DNA from: Agrobacterium vitis
GTDB taxonomy: Bacteria; Pseudomonadota; Alphaproteobacteria; Rhizobiales; Rhizobiaceae
NCBI RefSeq assembly: GCF_014926405.1
Contig: NZ_JACXXJ020000003.1
Location: 789,001 to 853,000 of the forward strand
Direction: 5' to 3'
DNA: 64,000 bases
Positions 53,903 to 63,543 of the stretch are shown here, piece by piece (positions within the stretch are counted from its first letter, which is position 1; every line of letters begins with the position of its first letter). Made by a program: the position numbers and the translations under genes. The notes under the pieces were generated by a model that searched no databases, had not been told where the DNA came from, and worked only from the letters and a program-made list of their open reading frames with translations.

Positions 53903-55042
53903 TCAGAGGCCACGCACCAGGCTATCGAGGGAAATTTCGGCGATAGAACGCGCGCCGGTCAGCGTCATGGCAACCCGCATTTCCTTGGCGAAGAGATCGA
54001 GCAGATTTTCCACGCCTGCCTGCCCGGCGGCGGCCAATGCATAGACGAAAGCGCGTCCGATCAACACGCCATCGGCTCCCTGCGCTATCATCCGCACGAC
54101 ATCAAGACCCGAGCGAATGCCGGAATCGGCAAGGATCGTCAGGTCACCTTTGACCGCAGCGGCAATGGCTGGCAAGGCGCGGGCGGAAGACAGGACGCCG
54201 TCCAGCTGGCGTCCACCATGGTTCGAGACGATAATGCCATTAGCGCCGAAGCGCACGGCATCTTTCGCATCCTCCGGGTCGAGAATGCCCTTGATGATCA
54301 TCGGTCCCTTCCAGAAATCCCGGATCCATTCGAGATCCTTCCAGCCAATCGAGGGGTCGAAATTTTCGCCGAGCCAGCCGACATAGTCGGCCAGATTGGT
54401 TTTTTGCTGGCGATAGGCCGAAACATTGCCAAGATCATGCGGCTTTCCCAACAGGCCGACATCGATAGCCCATGTGGGGTGCATGACGGCCTGGATAAGG
54501 CGACGCGCAGAAGCATTCGGGCCGGACATGCCGGAATGGGCATCACGATAGCGAGCGCCGGGTACGGGCATGTCAACGGTGAACACTAGCTTGCGGATAC
54601 CTGCCGCCCAGGCCCGCTCCAGCGCATTTTTCATGAAGCCGCGATCGCGCAGCACATAGAGCTGGAACCAGATCGGACGGTTGATGGCCGCCTGCACCTC
54701 CTCGATCGGGCAGACGGACACTGTCGAAAGCGTCAGCGGAATACCCTTTTTTTCCGCTGCGCGCGCGGCCTGCACTTCGCCGCGCCGCGCATACATGCCC
54801 GTCAATCCTACGGGCGCGAGAATGACCGGCATAGCCAGCTCTTCATCGAAAAGCGTCGTGGAAATATCAACAGTACCCACGCTTTTCAGCACTCGCTGAC
54901 GCAGTGCCAGATCGGTAAGATCATCGATATTGCGGCGCATCGTGTGCTCGCTATAGGCCCCACCATCGATGTAATGGAACAGAAAGGGCGGCAGGCGGCG
55001 GCGGGCCGCCTCGCGGTAATCGGTCGAGGACGAAATGATCAT
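53903..55042 (-). CDS. lldD: L-lactate dehydrogenase / alpha-hydroxy-acid oxidase (FMN)
   Basis: 379 residues, FMN-dependent TIM-barrel oxidase. Seen: [17 protein letters not shown] with the conserved Tyr, [20 protein letters not shown], the active-site His in [13 protein letters not shown] and the phosphate loop [16 protein letters not shown]. The full length matches LldD. It overlaps the regulator gene stop by 4 bases and forms a two-gene operon with it. It oxidises L-lactate (or a similar 2-hydroxy acid) at the inner membrane, passing electrons to quinone. Confidence 0.92.
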   Translation of the reverse strand: MIISSSTDYREAARRRLPPFLFHYIDGGAYSEHTMRRNIDDLTDLALRQRVLKSVGTVDISTTLFDEELAMPVILAPVGLTGMYARRGEVQAARAAEKKGIPLTLSTVSVCPIEEVQAAINRPIWFQLYVLRDRGFMKNALERAWAAGIRKLVFTVDMPVPGARYRDAHSGMSGPNASARRLIQAVMHPTWAIDVGLLGKPHDLGNVSAYRQQKTNLADYVGWLGENFDPSIGWKDLEWIRDFWKGPMIIKGILDPEDAKDAVRFGANGIIVSNHGGRQLDGVLSSARALPAIAAAVKGDLTILADSGIRSGLDVVRMIAQGADGVLIGRAFVYALAAAGQAGVENLLDLFAKEMRVAMTLTGARSIAEISLDSLVRGL

Positions 55043-55794
55043 GATAAATTTTCCCCCTGAAATTCCGGTCTTTGCAAAGCCTCTGAGGCTCGCAGCTCCC
55101 GCGCGCGGTTGTCCTCGATGACACGAAGGTTTTCCTCCACGAAGGCGAGGTGATCTGCCGCCGCCTTGCGGGCTTCATCCGGCTGCCCGGCCAGGATAGC
55201 GCCCAGAATCAGGCCATGCTGGCGCTCTAACGCTGGCGCAAGATCCAGTTGGCGATAGAACTGCATCAGGCTTTGCGCGATGCTCTGCTGGAGAAGTTCG
55301 GATAGTCCGGCAACAATCTGGCGCAACACGACATTATGCGATGCCTCGGCAATCGCCATATGAAAAGCTGCATCAGCCCGCGCCTGGCTCTGCGGATTGC
55401 CACCTTCCGCAGCACTCATCGCTGCAAAGGCCACTGTCATCCGCTCTTTGTCCAGGTCAGTAGCCCGCAAGGCCGCGTAATAGGCAGCATCCGTATCGAG
55501 CGATTTTCGAATTTCCATCACATCGCGCCAATACCCCGCCTCGCCCTGAACCATCGGCAAAAGCGGCTCCAGCGCCCGTTCCAGCGATCGAGCGGCCTCC
55601 TCAATGGCGACGAAAGTGCCCCCACCCCGACGGCTGACGACGATTCCACGGCTGATCAACTGCTGGATTGCCTCCCGAAGCCGCGACCGTGAGACGTCAA
55701 GCTCCGCCGCCAGGCTGCGCTCCGGCGGCAGACGGTCACCTGGACTTAGCTTGCGCTCAGCAATCATGGCTTCGATGCGCCCGGTCAGCGACAT
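55039..55794 (-). CDS. lldR: GntR-family (FadR subfamily) regulator LldR-like
   Basis: 251 residues. Winged helix: [20 protein letters not shown] and [20 protein letters not shown], followed by an all-helical FCD ligand domain with metal-type His residues ([26 protein letters not shown]). It is cotranscribed with lldD, and TTGGT-N3-ACCAA operators matching the LldR/PdhR consensus lie 22 and ~100 bases upstream. It is thus the lactate-responsive autoregulator. Confidence 0.9.
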   Translation of the reverse strand: MSLTGRIEAMIAERKLSPGDRLPPERSLAAELDVSRSRLREAIQQLISRGIVVSRRGGGTFVAIEEAARSLERALEPLLPMVQGEAGYWRDVMEIRKSLDTDAAYYAALRATDLDKERMTVAFAAMSAAEGGNPQSQARADAAFHMAIAEASHNVVLRQIVAGLSELLQQSIAQSLMQFYRQLDLAPALERQHGLILGAILAGQPDEARKAAADHLAFVEENLRVIEDNRARELRASEALQRPEFQGENLS

Positions 55795-55815
55795 TGGTAG
55801 AACCCTTTTGTTTTA

Positions 55816-55828
55816 TTGGTCGTACCAA
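55816..55828. promoter_or_regulatory. GntR operator TTGGTCGTACCAA
   Basis: Perfect 5-base dyad with a 3-base centre, 22 bases before the regulator start. It matches the TTGGT-N3-ACCAA consensus known for LldR/PdhR-type FadR-subfamily regulators. Confidence 0.75.
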
Positions 55829-55881
55829 AACTCTACGAATTAAGCAATATTCGGATTAATGCTCAAATATCACGATTTTTT

Positions 55882-55915
55882 CACCAATTTATCAAAAATT
55901 GGTGGGACCAATTTT
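55882..55915. promoter_or_regulatory. extended GntR operator with three half-sites
   Basis: AAAATTGGT (55895-55903) and ACCAATTTT (55907-55915) form a perfect 9-base dyad around GGG. An extra inverted half CACCAATTT (55882-55890) pairs equally well with the central half-site. Together with the site at 55816 this allows looping or cooperative binding. Confidence 0.75.
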
Positions 55916-55952
55916 ATGAGCAATCTCTTTAGAGGTCACGAATGCCAAATAA

Positions 55953-55992
55953 AAAGCCCCTACAGCATCTGATCAGACGCTGTAGGGGCTTT
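55953..55992 (-). terminator. terminator of the CoA-transferase operon
   Basis: Arms of 14 bases (55953-55966 and 55979-55992, cores AGCCCCTACAGC and GCTGTAGGGGCT) with an internally palindromic loop; on the minus strand it ends in TTTTTATTT. It lies 26 bases after the stop of the beta subunit gene. Confidence 0.85.
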
Positions 55993-56017
55993 GGCATGAC
56001 TAGCTTGAAGCCTGCGT

Positions 56018-56665
56018 TTAAAGGCCTTCGGCAATCTCGAAAGCAGCTGTGGTCTTGGCCTGGACATCGGCCACGGTGACCTCAGGCGCCAGCTCCACCA
56101 GCCGGAACGTGCCAGCGCGATCAGACCGCACGAATACGCAGAGATCGGTAATGATCATGTCCACCACATTCAGCCCGGTCAGCGGCAGCGTGCATTCGGG
56201 AATGAACTTGGACTCGCCTGCTTTGGAGCAATGCTCCATGACAACGATGACCTTCTTGACACCGGCCACGAGATCCATCGCGCCGCCCATGCCCTTGACC
56301 ATCTTGCCGGGGACCATCCAATTGGCAATATCGCCATTGGCCGAGACCTCCATCGCGCCCAGCACCGTAAGGTCGATGTGGCCACCACGGATCATCGCAA
56401 AACTGTCGGCGGACGAAAAATAGCTGGATGATGGCAATTCGCTGATCGTCTGCTTGCCGGCATTGATCAGGTCGGCATCCTCTTCACCCTCAAAGGGAAA
56501 CGGCCCGATCCCCAGCATTCCGTTTTCGGATTGCAGCGTCACTTCAACCCCAGGCGGAATGTGATTTGCCACCAGCGTCGGAATGCCGATGCCAAGGTTG
56601 ACATAGAAGCCGTCCTCGAGCTCTTTTGCGGCGCGTGCCGCCATCTCATCTCTGCTCCAGGACAT
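56018..56665 (-). CDS. 3-oxoacid/3-oxoadipate CoA-transferase subunit B
   Basis: 215 residues. The active-site Glu lies in [14 protein letters not shown] (about residue 47), preceded by [17 protein letters not shown], and [20 protein letters not shown] follows; complete for the beta subunit of family I CoA-transferases. Its start shares one base with the alpha-subunit stop. It activates 3-oxoadipate, acetoacetate or a similar ketoacid from succinyl-CoA; given the aromatic pathways nearby, a PcaJ-like role is plausible. Confidence 0.9.
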   Translation of the reverse strand: MSWSRDEMAARAAKELEDGFYVNLGIGIPTLVANHIPPGVEVTLQSENGMLGIGPFPFEGEEDADLINAGKQTISELPSSSYFSSADSFAMIRGGHIDLTVLGAMEVSANGDIANWMVPGKMVKGMGGAMDLVAGVKKVIVVMEHCSKAGESKFIPECTLPLTGLNVVDMIITDLCVFVRSDRAGTFRLVELAPEVTVADVQAKTTAAFEIAEGL

Positions 56666-57372
56666 CAGGCTGCTCCTCTTACTGTAACGGTACGGAATTC
56701 GATCTTCTTGTCATAAGGCGAACCGTCGATCATGCGCCTGACATAAATGCCGGGAAGATGGATGGCATCAGGGTCAAGACTTCCGACCGGCACGATCTCC
56801 TCGACCTCCGCCACGCAGATCTTGCCGGATGTTGCCGCAGGCGCGTTGAAATTGCGCGCTGTCTTGCGGAACATCAGATTGCCAGCCTCATCGGCGCGCC
56901 ATCCCTTGATGATCGACAGATCGGCCCGGATGCCGCGCTCCAGCAGATAGACTTCGCCATCGAAAATATGCGTTTCCTTGCCCTCGGCCACCTGAGTGCC
57001 GACGCCGGTTCGTGTGTAGAAGCCGGGAATACCGGCACCGCCAGCCCGCATGCGCTCGGCCAGCGTTCCCTGCGGGCAGAATTCAACTTCCAGTTCGCCG
57101 CTCAGAAATTGCCGCTCGAATTCCTTGTTTTCACCGACATAGGAGGAAATCATCTTCTTCACCTGGCGGGTGCGCAGAAGTTTTCCAAGCCCATGCCCAT
57201 CGATGCCCGCATTGTTGGAGGCAATCGTCAAATCCTTGACCCCGGACGCGACAATCGCATCAATCAGGCGTTCGGGAATGCCGCAAAGCCCGAAACCACC
57301 GGCGCAAATCGTCATGCCATCGAACAACAATCCGTCCAAGGCCGCACTTGCGTCACCATATATTTTCTTCAT
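56665..57372 (-). CDS. 3-oxoacid/3-oxoadipate CoA-transferase subunit A
   Basis: 235 residues. The glycine-rich CoA contact [20 protein letters not shown] is at residues 20-39, followed by [20 protein letters not shown] and the conserved [20 protein letters not shown]. Forms the heteromer with the downstream subunit. The 160-base gap to the aldehyde dehydrogenase gene shows no terminator, so read-through from that operon is possible. Confidence 0.9.
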   Translation of the reverse strand: MKKIYGDASAALDGLLFDGMTICAGGFGLCGIPERLIDAIVASGVKDLTIASNNAGIDGHGLGKLLRTRQVKKMISSYVGENKEFERQFLSGELEVEFCPQGTLAERMRAGGAGIPGFYTRTGVGTQVAEGKETHIFDGEVYLLERGIRADLSIIKGWRADEAGNLMFRKTARNFNAPAATSGKICVAEVEEIVPVGSLDPDAIHLPGIYVRRMIDGSPYDKKIEFRTVTVRGAA

Positions 57373-57532
57373 CTGTATCTCCCGCCTGAATAATCAGTCC
57401 TGAAACCTGTTTGAGCTGGCGCCTCCAGATCAACTTTAAACTTCATCGTAATGCGTCCGGCAAGCGCAAAGCGGCGCACGGAGGAAAGAAACCGTGATCA
57501 ACATCAATCTTAAATTAGAAAAACTCTCGGCG

Positions 57533-59047
57533 TTAAATTAGCGCACAGACGGTTTTGGTTTCCAGGTAGTTTTCCAGGCCCGGCGCGCCATTCTCATAGC
57601 CCCAGCCGGATTGACGATGACCACCCTTCGGCAGTTCTGGGGAAAAATAGGAATGGCAATTGATCCATATCGTCCCGGCCTTGACCTGCGCCGCCAATCG
57701 GTGGGCCTGGGAAAGATCCCGGGTCCAGACACTGCCCGCCAATCCGTAAGGACTGTCATTGGCATAGAGGATCGCCTCTTCCACCTCGTCGAAGGGCGTC
57801 ACCGCCACGATAGGACCGAAGATCTCCTCACGCATCAACCGCATGTCGGGCCGCACTCCCGTCACCACGGTCGGCGCATAAAACGTGCCTGTTTCACCTG
57901 AAAGGCTGCCACCCGCCGTGATTTCAGCGCCCTCTGCCCTCCCCTCCGCCACATAGGCCGCAACACGGTCGGCCTGGCGGCGATTGACCAACGGCCCCAG
58001 ATCAACGGCGGGATCGAGCCCATGACCGAGACGCAATGTGGAAGCCGCCTTTGACAGCCCTTCGACCACCTGTTCACAAATCGACCGATGGGCGTAGACA
58101 CGTGAGGCCGCAACGCAGACCTGACCGGAATTGCTAAAGATGCCGCGCGCAATGCCCTCGACAGTCAGGGCCATGTCGGCATCCGGCAGAACGATGGCAG
58201 GCGACTTGCCGCCCAGTTCCAACGTCAGCTTTTTCAGATTTCCAGCAGCAGCAGTCACAATCAGCTTGCCGACCTCGGTCGATCCGGTGAAAGCCACCTT
58301 GTCAACATCGGGATGGGTGCACAGAGCCGCCCCCACCGTTTCGCCAAAGCCGGTGACGATATTGACGACGCCGTCAGGCAGACCCACCTCCAGCATCAAC
58401 TCGCCCAGCCGCAGCGCCGTCAGCGAGGTTTCTTCCGCCGGTTTCAGCACCACGGTGCAACCGGCAGCCAGCGCTGGCGCAAGCTTCATGGCCGCCATCA
58501 GCAGGGGCGAATTCCAGGGCGTGATCGCCGCGACCACGCCGACAGGCTCACGGGTGGTATAGGCAAAGATCTGCTTGCCCTGCGGCTGATAGCCGATAGA
58601 GGTCGGAATGGTGGTGCCGAGGATCTTGGTGCAGAAACCCGCGAAATAGCGAAACTGTTCGGCACTGGCCGGAATTTCCGCAAACCGGCTGGTCCTGAAG
58701 CTCTTGCCCTGATCAAGCGTTTCGAGTTCCGCCAGTTCCTCCGCATGGGCATCGATCAACTCGGCGATTTTCCACAACAGCCTGCCGCGCTGCGAGGGTG
58801 TCAGCCCTTTCCATGCCGGAGAGGTGAGAGCGGCACGGGCGCTGGCCACGGCCTCGTCCACATCGGCAACCGTTCCTTCGGCAAGCTCGGCCAGAACCTC
58901 GCCAGAGGCCGGGTCAGCCGTCTCAAACCATTGCCGGGAACCGGCATCACGCCAGAACCCGCCGATCAAGATCTGCTTACGGCGGCGGGCCAGAAAGGCT
59001 TTGGCGCCCTCGTTTTTCGGGCCGATAGGGTCGAGTGCCAGGGTCAT
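57533..59047 (-). CDS. aldehyde dehydrogenase (NAD(P)+)
   Basis: 504 residues from the ATG at 59047 (CGGAGA 5 bases upstream). The general base lies in TLELGGKSPAIVLPD, the nucleophile Cys in FSNSGQVCVAASRVY, and VVAAITPWNSPLLMAAMKLA binds the cofactor. Near-complete ALDH family member resembling betaine/phenylacetaldehyde-type enzymes. It starts 1 base after the stop of the [2Fe-2S] subunit gene and belongs to that operon. Possible roles include oxidation of formaldehyde or another aldehyde released by the neighbouring oxygenase. Confidence 0.93.
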   Translation of the reverse strand: MTLALDPIGPKNEGAKAFLARRRKQILIGGFWRDAGSRQWFETADPASGEVLAELAEGTVADVDEAVASARAALTSPAWKGLTPSQRGRLLWKIAELIDAHAEELAELETLDQGKSFRTSRFAEIPASAEQFRYFAGFCTKILGTTIPTSIGYQPQGKQIFAYTTREPVGVVAAITPWNSPLLMAAMKLAPALAAGCTVVLKPAEETSLTALRLGELMLEVGLPDGVVNIVTGFGETVGAALCTHPDVDKVAFTGSTEVGKLIVTAAAGNLKKLTLELGGKSPAIVLPDADMALTVEGIARGIFSNSGQVCVAASRVYAHRSICEQVVEGLSKAASTLRLGHGLDPAVDLGPLVNRRQADRVAAYVAEGRAEGAEITAGGSLSGETGTFYAPTVVTGVRPDMRLMREEIFGPIVAVTPFDEVEEAILYANDSPYGLAGSVWTRDLSQAHRLAAQVKAGTIWINCHSYFSPELPKGGHRQSGWGYENGAPGLENYLETKTVCALI

Positions 59048-59048
59048 G

Positions 59049-59534
59049 TCAGTCTCCGGAAATGGCGTGTGCGGCGCGAATGCGGCAAGCGGCATTCAAC
59101 GCCCCTCTGATGATCGAATGATAGCCGGTGCAGCGACAGAGATTGCCCTCCAGACCGGCGCGAATGTCCTTTTCCGCAGCCTGCGGGTTGTCGGCAAACA
59201 AGGCCACCAGCGCCAGCGAAAATCCCGGCGCGCAATAGCCGCACTGAAAAGCGTTTTCCTCTGCCAGCCCTTCACGCACCGCCTCTCCCAGTGGATGGGA
59301 GGCCAGCCCTTCCGCCGTCAGAATGTCGGCACCTTCAATCTGCCAGGCCATCAGCAGACAGGCATTGGCAAGCCTGCCATTCAACAGCACGCTACAGGCA
59401 CCGCAGCGGCCAATGGCGCAGGCAAGCTTGGTGGCGGTCAGATACAGCTTGTCACGCAAGATCTCCGTGAGCCGCGTCTCCGGCTGGCAATCCACAGTGA
59501 CCCTCTCGCCATTCAGTGTGAAGCCCAGGTTCAT
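59049..59534 (-). CDS. molybdenum hydroxylase [2Fe-2S] subunit (XdhA/CoxS-like)
   Basis: 161 residues from the ATG at 59534, overlapping the fused subunit's stop by 4 bases. Plant-type cluster: CAIGRCGACSVLLNG plus a later Cys (LANACL); helical second cluster: CGYCAPGF and CRCTGYHSI. The complete set of eight Cys is present. It passes electrons from the Mo site to FAD in the xanthine-dehydrogenase family. Partner is the fused protein encoded immediately upstream. Confidence 0.93.
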   Translation of the reverse strand: MNLGFTLNGERVTVDCQPETRLTEILRDKLYLTATKLACAIGRCGACSVLLNGRLANACLLMAWQIEGADILTAEGLASHPLGEAVREGLAEENAFQCGYCAPGFSLALVALFADNPQAAEKDIRAGLEGNLCRCTGYHSIIRGALNAACRIRAAHAISGD

Positions 59535-62500
59535 GCTAACACCGAGAGATGCGTGAGAAGCGTTTCCGGCCCGACAGGCATGACCGGTGGCCAATAGCCG
59601 GTGGCAGCCGCTATGGCATTGGCGATCGCCGGTGTGACCGCACCGATACCGAGTTCGCCGACCCCGCGCGGACCAAGCGCGTCGCCGGGATCGAGATCGT
59701 CAAGCGCAAAGACATGCAGACCGAGCGGGGCATCCTGAATGCCGGGTAGCATATAAGTGTCGAAATTGCCGGTCAGATAGGCGGCATCCTGCATCGGGCA
59801 ATCCTCCGTTAGCGTGAAGCCCAGCCCTTGCACCGAGCCACCCTCCAATTGACCGAGATAGGCGGCAAGATCGATGATCGGTCCGGCGGCGGAATGCTGG
59901 TGAAGATCAAGCACCCGCACTTCTCCCGTCACCCGGCTGACCGCAACACGCGCCAGCGAAGCGCCGAAGGCAAAGATATAGCGGGCATTGGCATCCGTAT
60001 AATCGGTCTTTGGAAAATCAAACGTCACCGTCACGCTTGGCAAATCCTTCTCCGGCAAGGCGGCGGCGAGATCAGCATAGGGCAGCAAAATTGTGCCGCT
60101 ATGGGTGCCGTATTCCGCAAATCCGCCGGGTGCCAGAACCAGTTGTTCAGGCTCGCAGCCAAGCAATCCCGCCGCCGCACGGCACATTTGTCTGCGAAAT
60201 TCAGGAGCGGCCAGCCGCACCGAGGCCCAAACGACATGGCTTCCACGCGAGGCGGTGGTGGAACCGGAATCCGGTGCCAGCAATGTATCTCCGACAAGCG
60301 GGAGCACATCTTGACGCGCGCAACCTAATTCGGCGGAAATGGCCGCGCAGATTGCCGGTAAAAGCCCCTGCCCCATTTCGTCCAACCCGAATGCACCTTC
60401 GATCAAACCCTGCTTCGTCAGCGCAAGCCTCCCCGCCGCTGGATCGGGAATGACCGATCCAAGACCATTGCCCTGATAATTCAGCGCCATGCCGGTGCCG
60501 ATTATCCACTCCTGATCAGCACCAATCCCCTGCGGTTTGCGCCAAAGCACAGAGGCCGTGGCGGCCGCCAGCATTTCTTCCAGTCGTTCGCTGGTCGACA
60601 CGACCTGCCCTAAATAGCCGGGAGAGCCTGGCTGTCGCAGATTGCGCCTGCGGATCTCCAGAGGCGAGAGGCCGCACAGTGCTGCCAGCCTGTCCATCTG
60701 GCACTCCACCGCAAATGTCATCTGGTTGGCGCCGAAACCGCGAAAAGCGCCGCAAAGTCCGTTATTGGTATAGGCGAGACGGCCCCGCGTGGTGATATTG
60801 CCCACCACATAAGGGCCGATGGCATGTTCCAGCGCCGTTTCCAGAACGCTCGGGCCAAGCGAAGCGTAAGCCCCCGCATCCGCCACCAGATCGACCTGCT
60901 GGGCCAGCAAAACACCTTGCGCGTCGCAGGCAGTTTTCATGCGGATCTTCATCGGGTGGCGCTTTTGACCGGCGAGCATGGACTCCGCCCGCGACAAATG
61001 TAGCCTGACAGGCCGCCTTGCCTTCAGCGCCAGAAGCGCCAGCACCGGCTGAACAGAAAGCTCATCCTTGCCGCCAAAAGCACCGCCGGTCGGCGACGTC
61101 ACCACCCTGATATCGTCTTCGGCCAAAGCAAGGATACGCGACAATTGCAGCCGGTCACGCCCGCCATGCTGGCCGCCAGCGCACATGTTCAGCCGCCTAT
61201 CCGGCCCGACAAACGCATAGCCACCCTCCGTCTCCATGAAGCCATGCATCTGGCGGGGCGTGACATAGGTTTCTTCGATGACATGGGCGGCCTTGGCAAA
61301 GCCTTCGACAATATCGCCACGGGTGAAGAGAATTTCCCGCTGGAGATTGCCGCTTTCGTGCACCCGTTCTGCCTGCGGCTCCAGCGCCGCTTCCATATCA
61401 TCCACGACAGGCAGCGGCGCGTAGCGGACCTCGATCAGCGACAACGCCTTTTGCGCCGTCTCTTCATCGATTGCCGCGACCGCCGCGACCGGATCGCCAC
61501 GATGGCGCACCTTGTCGAAGCATAGTGCCGGTTGGTCCTGGACCACGATACCAAAAGCATTCAGCCCCGGCACGTCGCGATGCGTGACAACAGCGACAAC
61601 GCCCGGCAACGCTTCTGCCGCCACTGTGTCGATGGACAGGATACGCGCATGGGCGACCCCGGCGCGCAGGATGCGGCCGACCAGCATGCCCTCCTCCCGA
61701 TAATCGGTCAGATAGGCCAATTCGCCCCGGATCTTCTGCTCCACATCCGGGCGAATATGCCAGCGGTCTGGCATCCGTAGGCGCTCAAGCGCCAGTTCGC
61801 CTTCCGGTGGGCGGGCAAACTCGATAGGTAAGGCGACAGGACAGTCCGGGATGCGTCCGGGCAGAAAGCCACCGAGTCCGAAGGTCAGGGCATTCGCCGC
61901 AACGTGGCGACGATAGGCAGCAGAGCGAAATGCGTCGCCCAGCACGTGCATTGTCTCAATCAAGCAGGGATGAACCTGCGCCCAATCGATCCCGTCCTCG
62001 GCAGCACCAGCCGCTAGCACTTCAGCCTCATGCATACGAGCGGGCAGCACAATGCCGCCGCCCACGGCAAACCGCACCGCAGCGGCACCGCTCCGACCCG
62101 CTATGAGGCGACCTGCCACATTGATGACACTGGGGCTGAAGGCTGTTCTCAAACCGATCTTGCGGAATGTGAAGCACTCCTGCGGTTCCTGGGGCGCGAT
62201 CAAAATAGCCGTCAGGATCGCGGCAGGCTGCGCTGCGTCGGCCAGCCAGTCTTCCAGCGATACGCTGAAGCCTTGAGGATAGGCGGCAAATTCCAGAACA
62301 GCATCCAGCGCCAGCAGTGCGGGCAAAAGGCAACCGGCCCGCCCGGCTATATTGCCGCCAAGCGTGGCGAGAGTGCGCACAGCGGGGCTTGCCACCCATT
62401 TGACGGCGGCATGCAGCAGGGGCAAAGCCATAGCAAGATCACGCGATGCCAGAAGATTGGCAAGCGTCGTCATCGCACCGATGCGAACGAGCCCATCGGC

Positions 62501-62680
62501 CTCCACAATACCCGATAGCGAAGCGGAAAGCCCGCTGAGGCTGATCATACGCTCCGGCTTCGTCAGCCCCTTCGCCCATTCCAGTTGCAACGCCGTCGCT
62601 CCGGCGACGATGCGCGCGCCCGGCTGCTGCGCCTCAGCGATTGCCAGGTCCAGCGTTTTCGGGGCCAGCACCTCCATCAT
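59531..62680 (-). CDS. fused FAD- and molybdopterin-binding subunits of a xanthine dehydrogenase-family hydroxylase
   Basis: 1049 residues. Residues 1-~290 are the FAD (medium) subunit: GARIVAGATALQLEW, LATLGGNIAGRAGCLLPALL and FAVGGGIVLPARMHEAE. Residues ~300-1049 are the Mo (large) subunit: VTSPTGGAFGGKDELSVQ, NNGLCGAFRGFGANQMTFAV, GSTTASRGSHVVW and the active-site Glu in GPRGVGELGIGAVTPAIANA. In most relatives these are separate genes. It hydroxylates a purine, pyridine or other N-heterocycle with water as the oxygen source. The start overlaps the oxygenase-like gene stop by 4 bases. Confidence 0.93.
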   Translation of the reverse strand: MMEVLAPKTLDLAIAEAQQPGARIVAGATALQLEWAKGLTKPERMISLSGLSASLSGIVEADGLVRIGAMTTLANLLASRDLAMALPLLHAAVKWVASPAVRTLATLGGNIAGRAGCLLPALLALDAVLEFAAYPQGFSVSLEDWLADAAQPAAILTAILIAPQEPQECFTFRKIGLRTAFSPSVINVAGRLIAGRSGAAAVRFAVGGGIVLPARMHEAEVLAAGAAEDGIDWAQVHPCLIETMHVLGDAFRSAAYRRHVAANALTFGLGGFLPGRIPDCPVALPIEFARPPEGELALERLRMPDRWHIRPDVEQKIRGELAYLTDYREEGMLVGRILRAGVAHARILSIDTVAAEALPGVVAVVTHRDVPGLNAFGIVVQDQPALCFDKVRHRGDPVAAVAAIDEETAQKALSLIEVRYAPLPVVDDMEAALEPQAERVHESGNLQREILFTRGDIVEGFAKAAHVIEETYVTPRQMHGFMETEGGYAFVGPDRRLNMCAGGQHGGRDRLQLSRILALAEDDIRVVTSPTGGAFGGKDELSVQPVLALLALKARRPVRLHLSRAESMLAGQKRHPMKIRMKTACDAQGVLLAQQVDLVADAGAYASLGPSVLETALEHAIGPYVVGNITTRGRLAYTNNGLCGAFRGFGANQMTFAVECQMDRLAALCGLSPLEIRRRNLRQPGSPGYLGQVVSTSERLEEMLAAATASVLWRKPQGIGADQEWIIGTGMALNYQGNGLGSVIPDPAAGRLALTKQGLIEGAFGLDEMGQGLLPAICAAISAELGCARQDVLPLVGDTLLAPDSGSTTASRGSHVVWASVRLAAPEFRRQMCRAAAGLLGCEPEQLVLAPGGFAEYGTHSGTILLPYADLAAALPEKDLPSVTVTFDFPKTDYTDANARYIFAFGASLARVAVSRVTGEVRVLDLHQHSAAGPIIDLAAYLGQLEGGSVQGLGFTLTEDCPMQDAAYLTGNFDTYMLPGIQDAPLGLHVFALDDLDPGDALGPRGVGELGIGAVTPAIANAIAAATGYWPPVMPVGPETLLTHLSVLA

Positions 62681-63543
62681 CCGGCTCCTGCGGTCGTGCC
62701 GAAACGGAGGCCTTTTTCCTTCAGCCAGCGACGATAGGCAATGGAGGAAGAATCGGCCCTTGTCGGGATTTCAGCGCGCGGCTCAAGCGGCAGCAGCAAG
62801 GGGCGCTGGTTTTCAACGATGATCCGATCCTGAAGGAAAATCACCTGCTCGAAATTGAGGAGTGCCGTGTGCGGCGAGACGGTATCGACCAGATACATCA
62901 CCGGCTGGGCGCGGCAGAGCCCGTCCTCCATCGGCTGGATGAACAGGGCAATCGCATCGAGCCGGTCCGGCGATGTGGGACAGACCCGGTAGAGCATCAC
63001 CACGAAGGGCGATGGCACCCGGTAGGTCAGGTGCACAAAATCGCCGTCGCTTTCGGTCGCGGCAATGCGCGGCTGGAAAAACGTGCAATTGGTCGCCCAG
63101 ACCTCATCCACATCACGGCGGATTTCAGACAGATAGTGCGGCACTTCAGTATACGGCTCAGACCCGAGAATATCGGTATGCACGAAGGGAAAATGCGCCA
63201 TATCGAGGAAATTCTCGACGACGCGCAGACCCGATGCCCGCATCGTCACCCAACCGCACAGCACGAACCGGCGATCCGCCTCTTCCGCTTCCACGATATC
63301 GACAATGTCCTTTCCCGGTGTGCCAAGCGTGGTAAACAGGCAGCCGTATTTGACCTGGAAGGGCAAGGCCGGTCCATAGCAGCCGTCCAGGCCCGCCTCG
63401 CGCACCAGCGGCGCACCATCCGTGTTCAGCCGATATTCGATCTGCTGGCCCAGTAGCTTTGTTTTCACCGGCTGGGGCGTGAGATCTCCGGCAGTGGCGA
63501 TCGCATACCAATCGTCAAGCGCGACCCGGTCGGTCGTCTTCAT
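62677..63543 (-). CDS. ring-hydroxylating oxygenase alpha subunit lacking the Rieske domain (NdmC-like architecture)
   Basis: 288 residues from the ATG at 63543, which overlaps the amidohydrolase stop by 4 bases. The N-terminal DDWYAIATAGDLTPQPVKTK then LLGQQIEYRL is the normal start of a Rieske oxygenase, but the C-x-H and C-x2-H cluster region is absent: residue ~50 leads directly into LPFQVKYGCLFTTLGTPG, the segment that normally follows the Rieske domain. The mononuclear iron site is intact (N111-F-L-D114-M-A-H117-F-P-F-V-H122). No Rieske motif was found in other frames here. The caffeine enzyme NdmC has this same lack and takes its cluster from its reductase. Function in trans is therefore inferred. 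Confidence 0.85.
   Translation of the reverse strand: MKTTDRVALDDWYAIATAGDLTPQPVKTKLLGQQIEYRLNTDGAPLVREAGLDGCYGPALPFQVKYGCLFTTLGTPGKDIVDIVEAEEADRRFVLCGWVTMRASGLRVVENFLDMAHFPFVHTDILGSEPYTEVPHYLSEIRRDVDEVWATNCTFFQPRIAATESDGDFVHLTYRVPSPFVVMLYRVCPTSPDRLDAIALFIQPMEDGLCRAQPVMYLVDTVSPHTALLNFEQVIFLQDRIIVENQRPLLLPLEPRAEIPTRADSSSIAYRRWLKEKGLRFGTTAGAG

Noticed and set aside
63158..63511. Hidden Rieske domain of the oxygenase in another frame (frameshift hypothesis)
   Set aside because: The alternative frame has no C-x-H or C-x2-H pair, and the available length between the start and the catalytic domain is too short to hold a Rieske domain.
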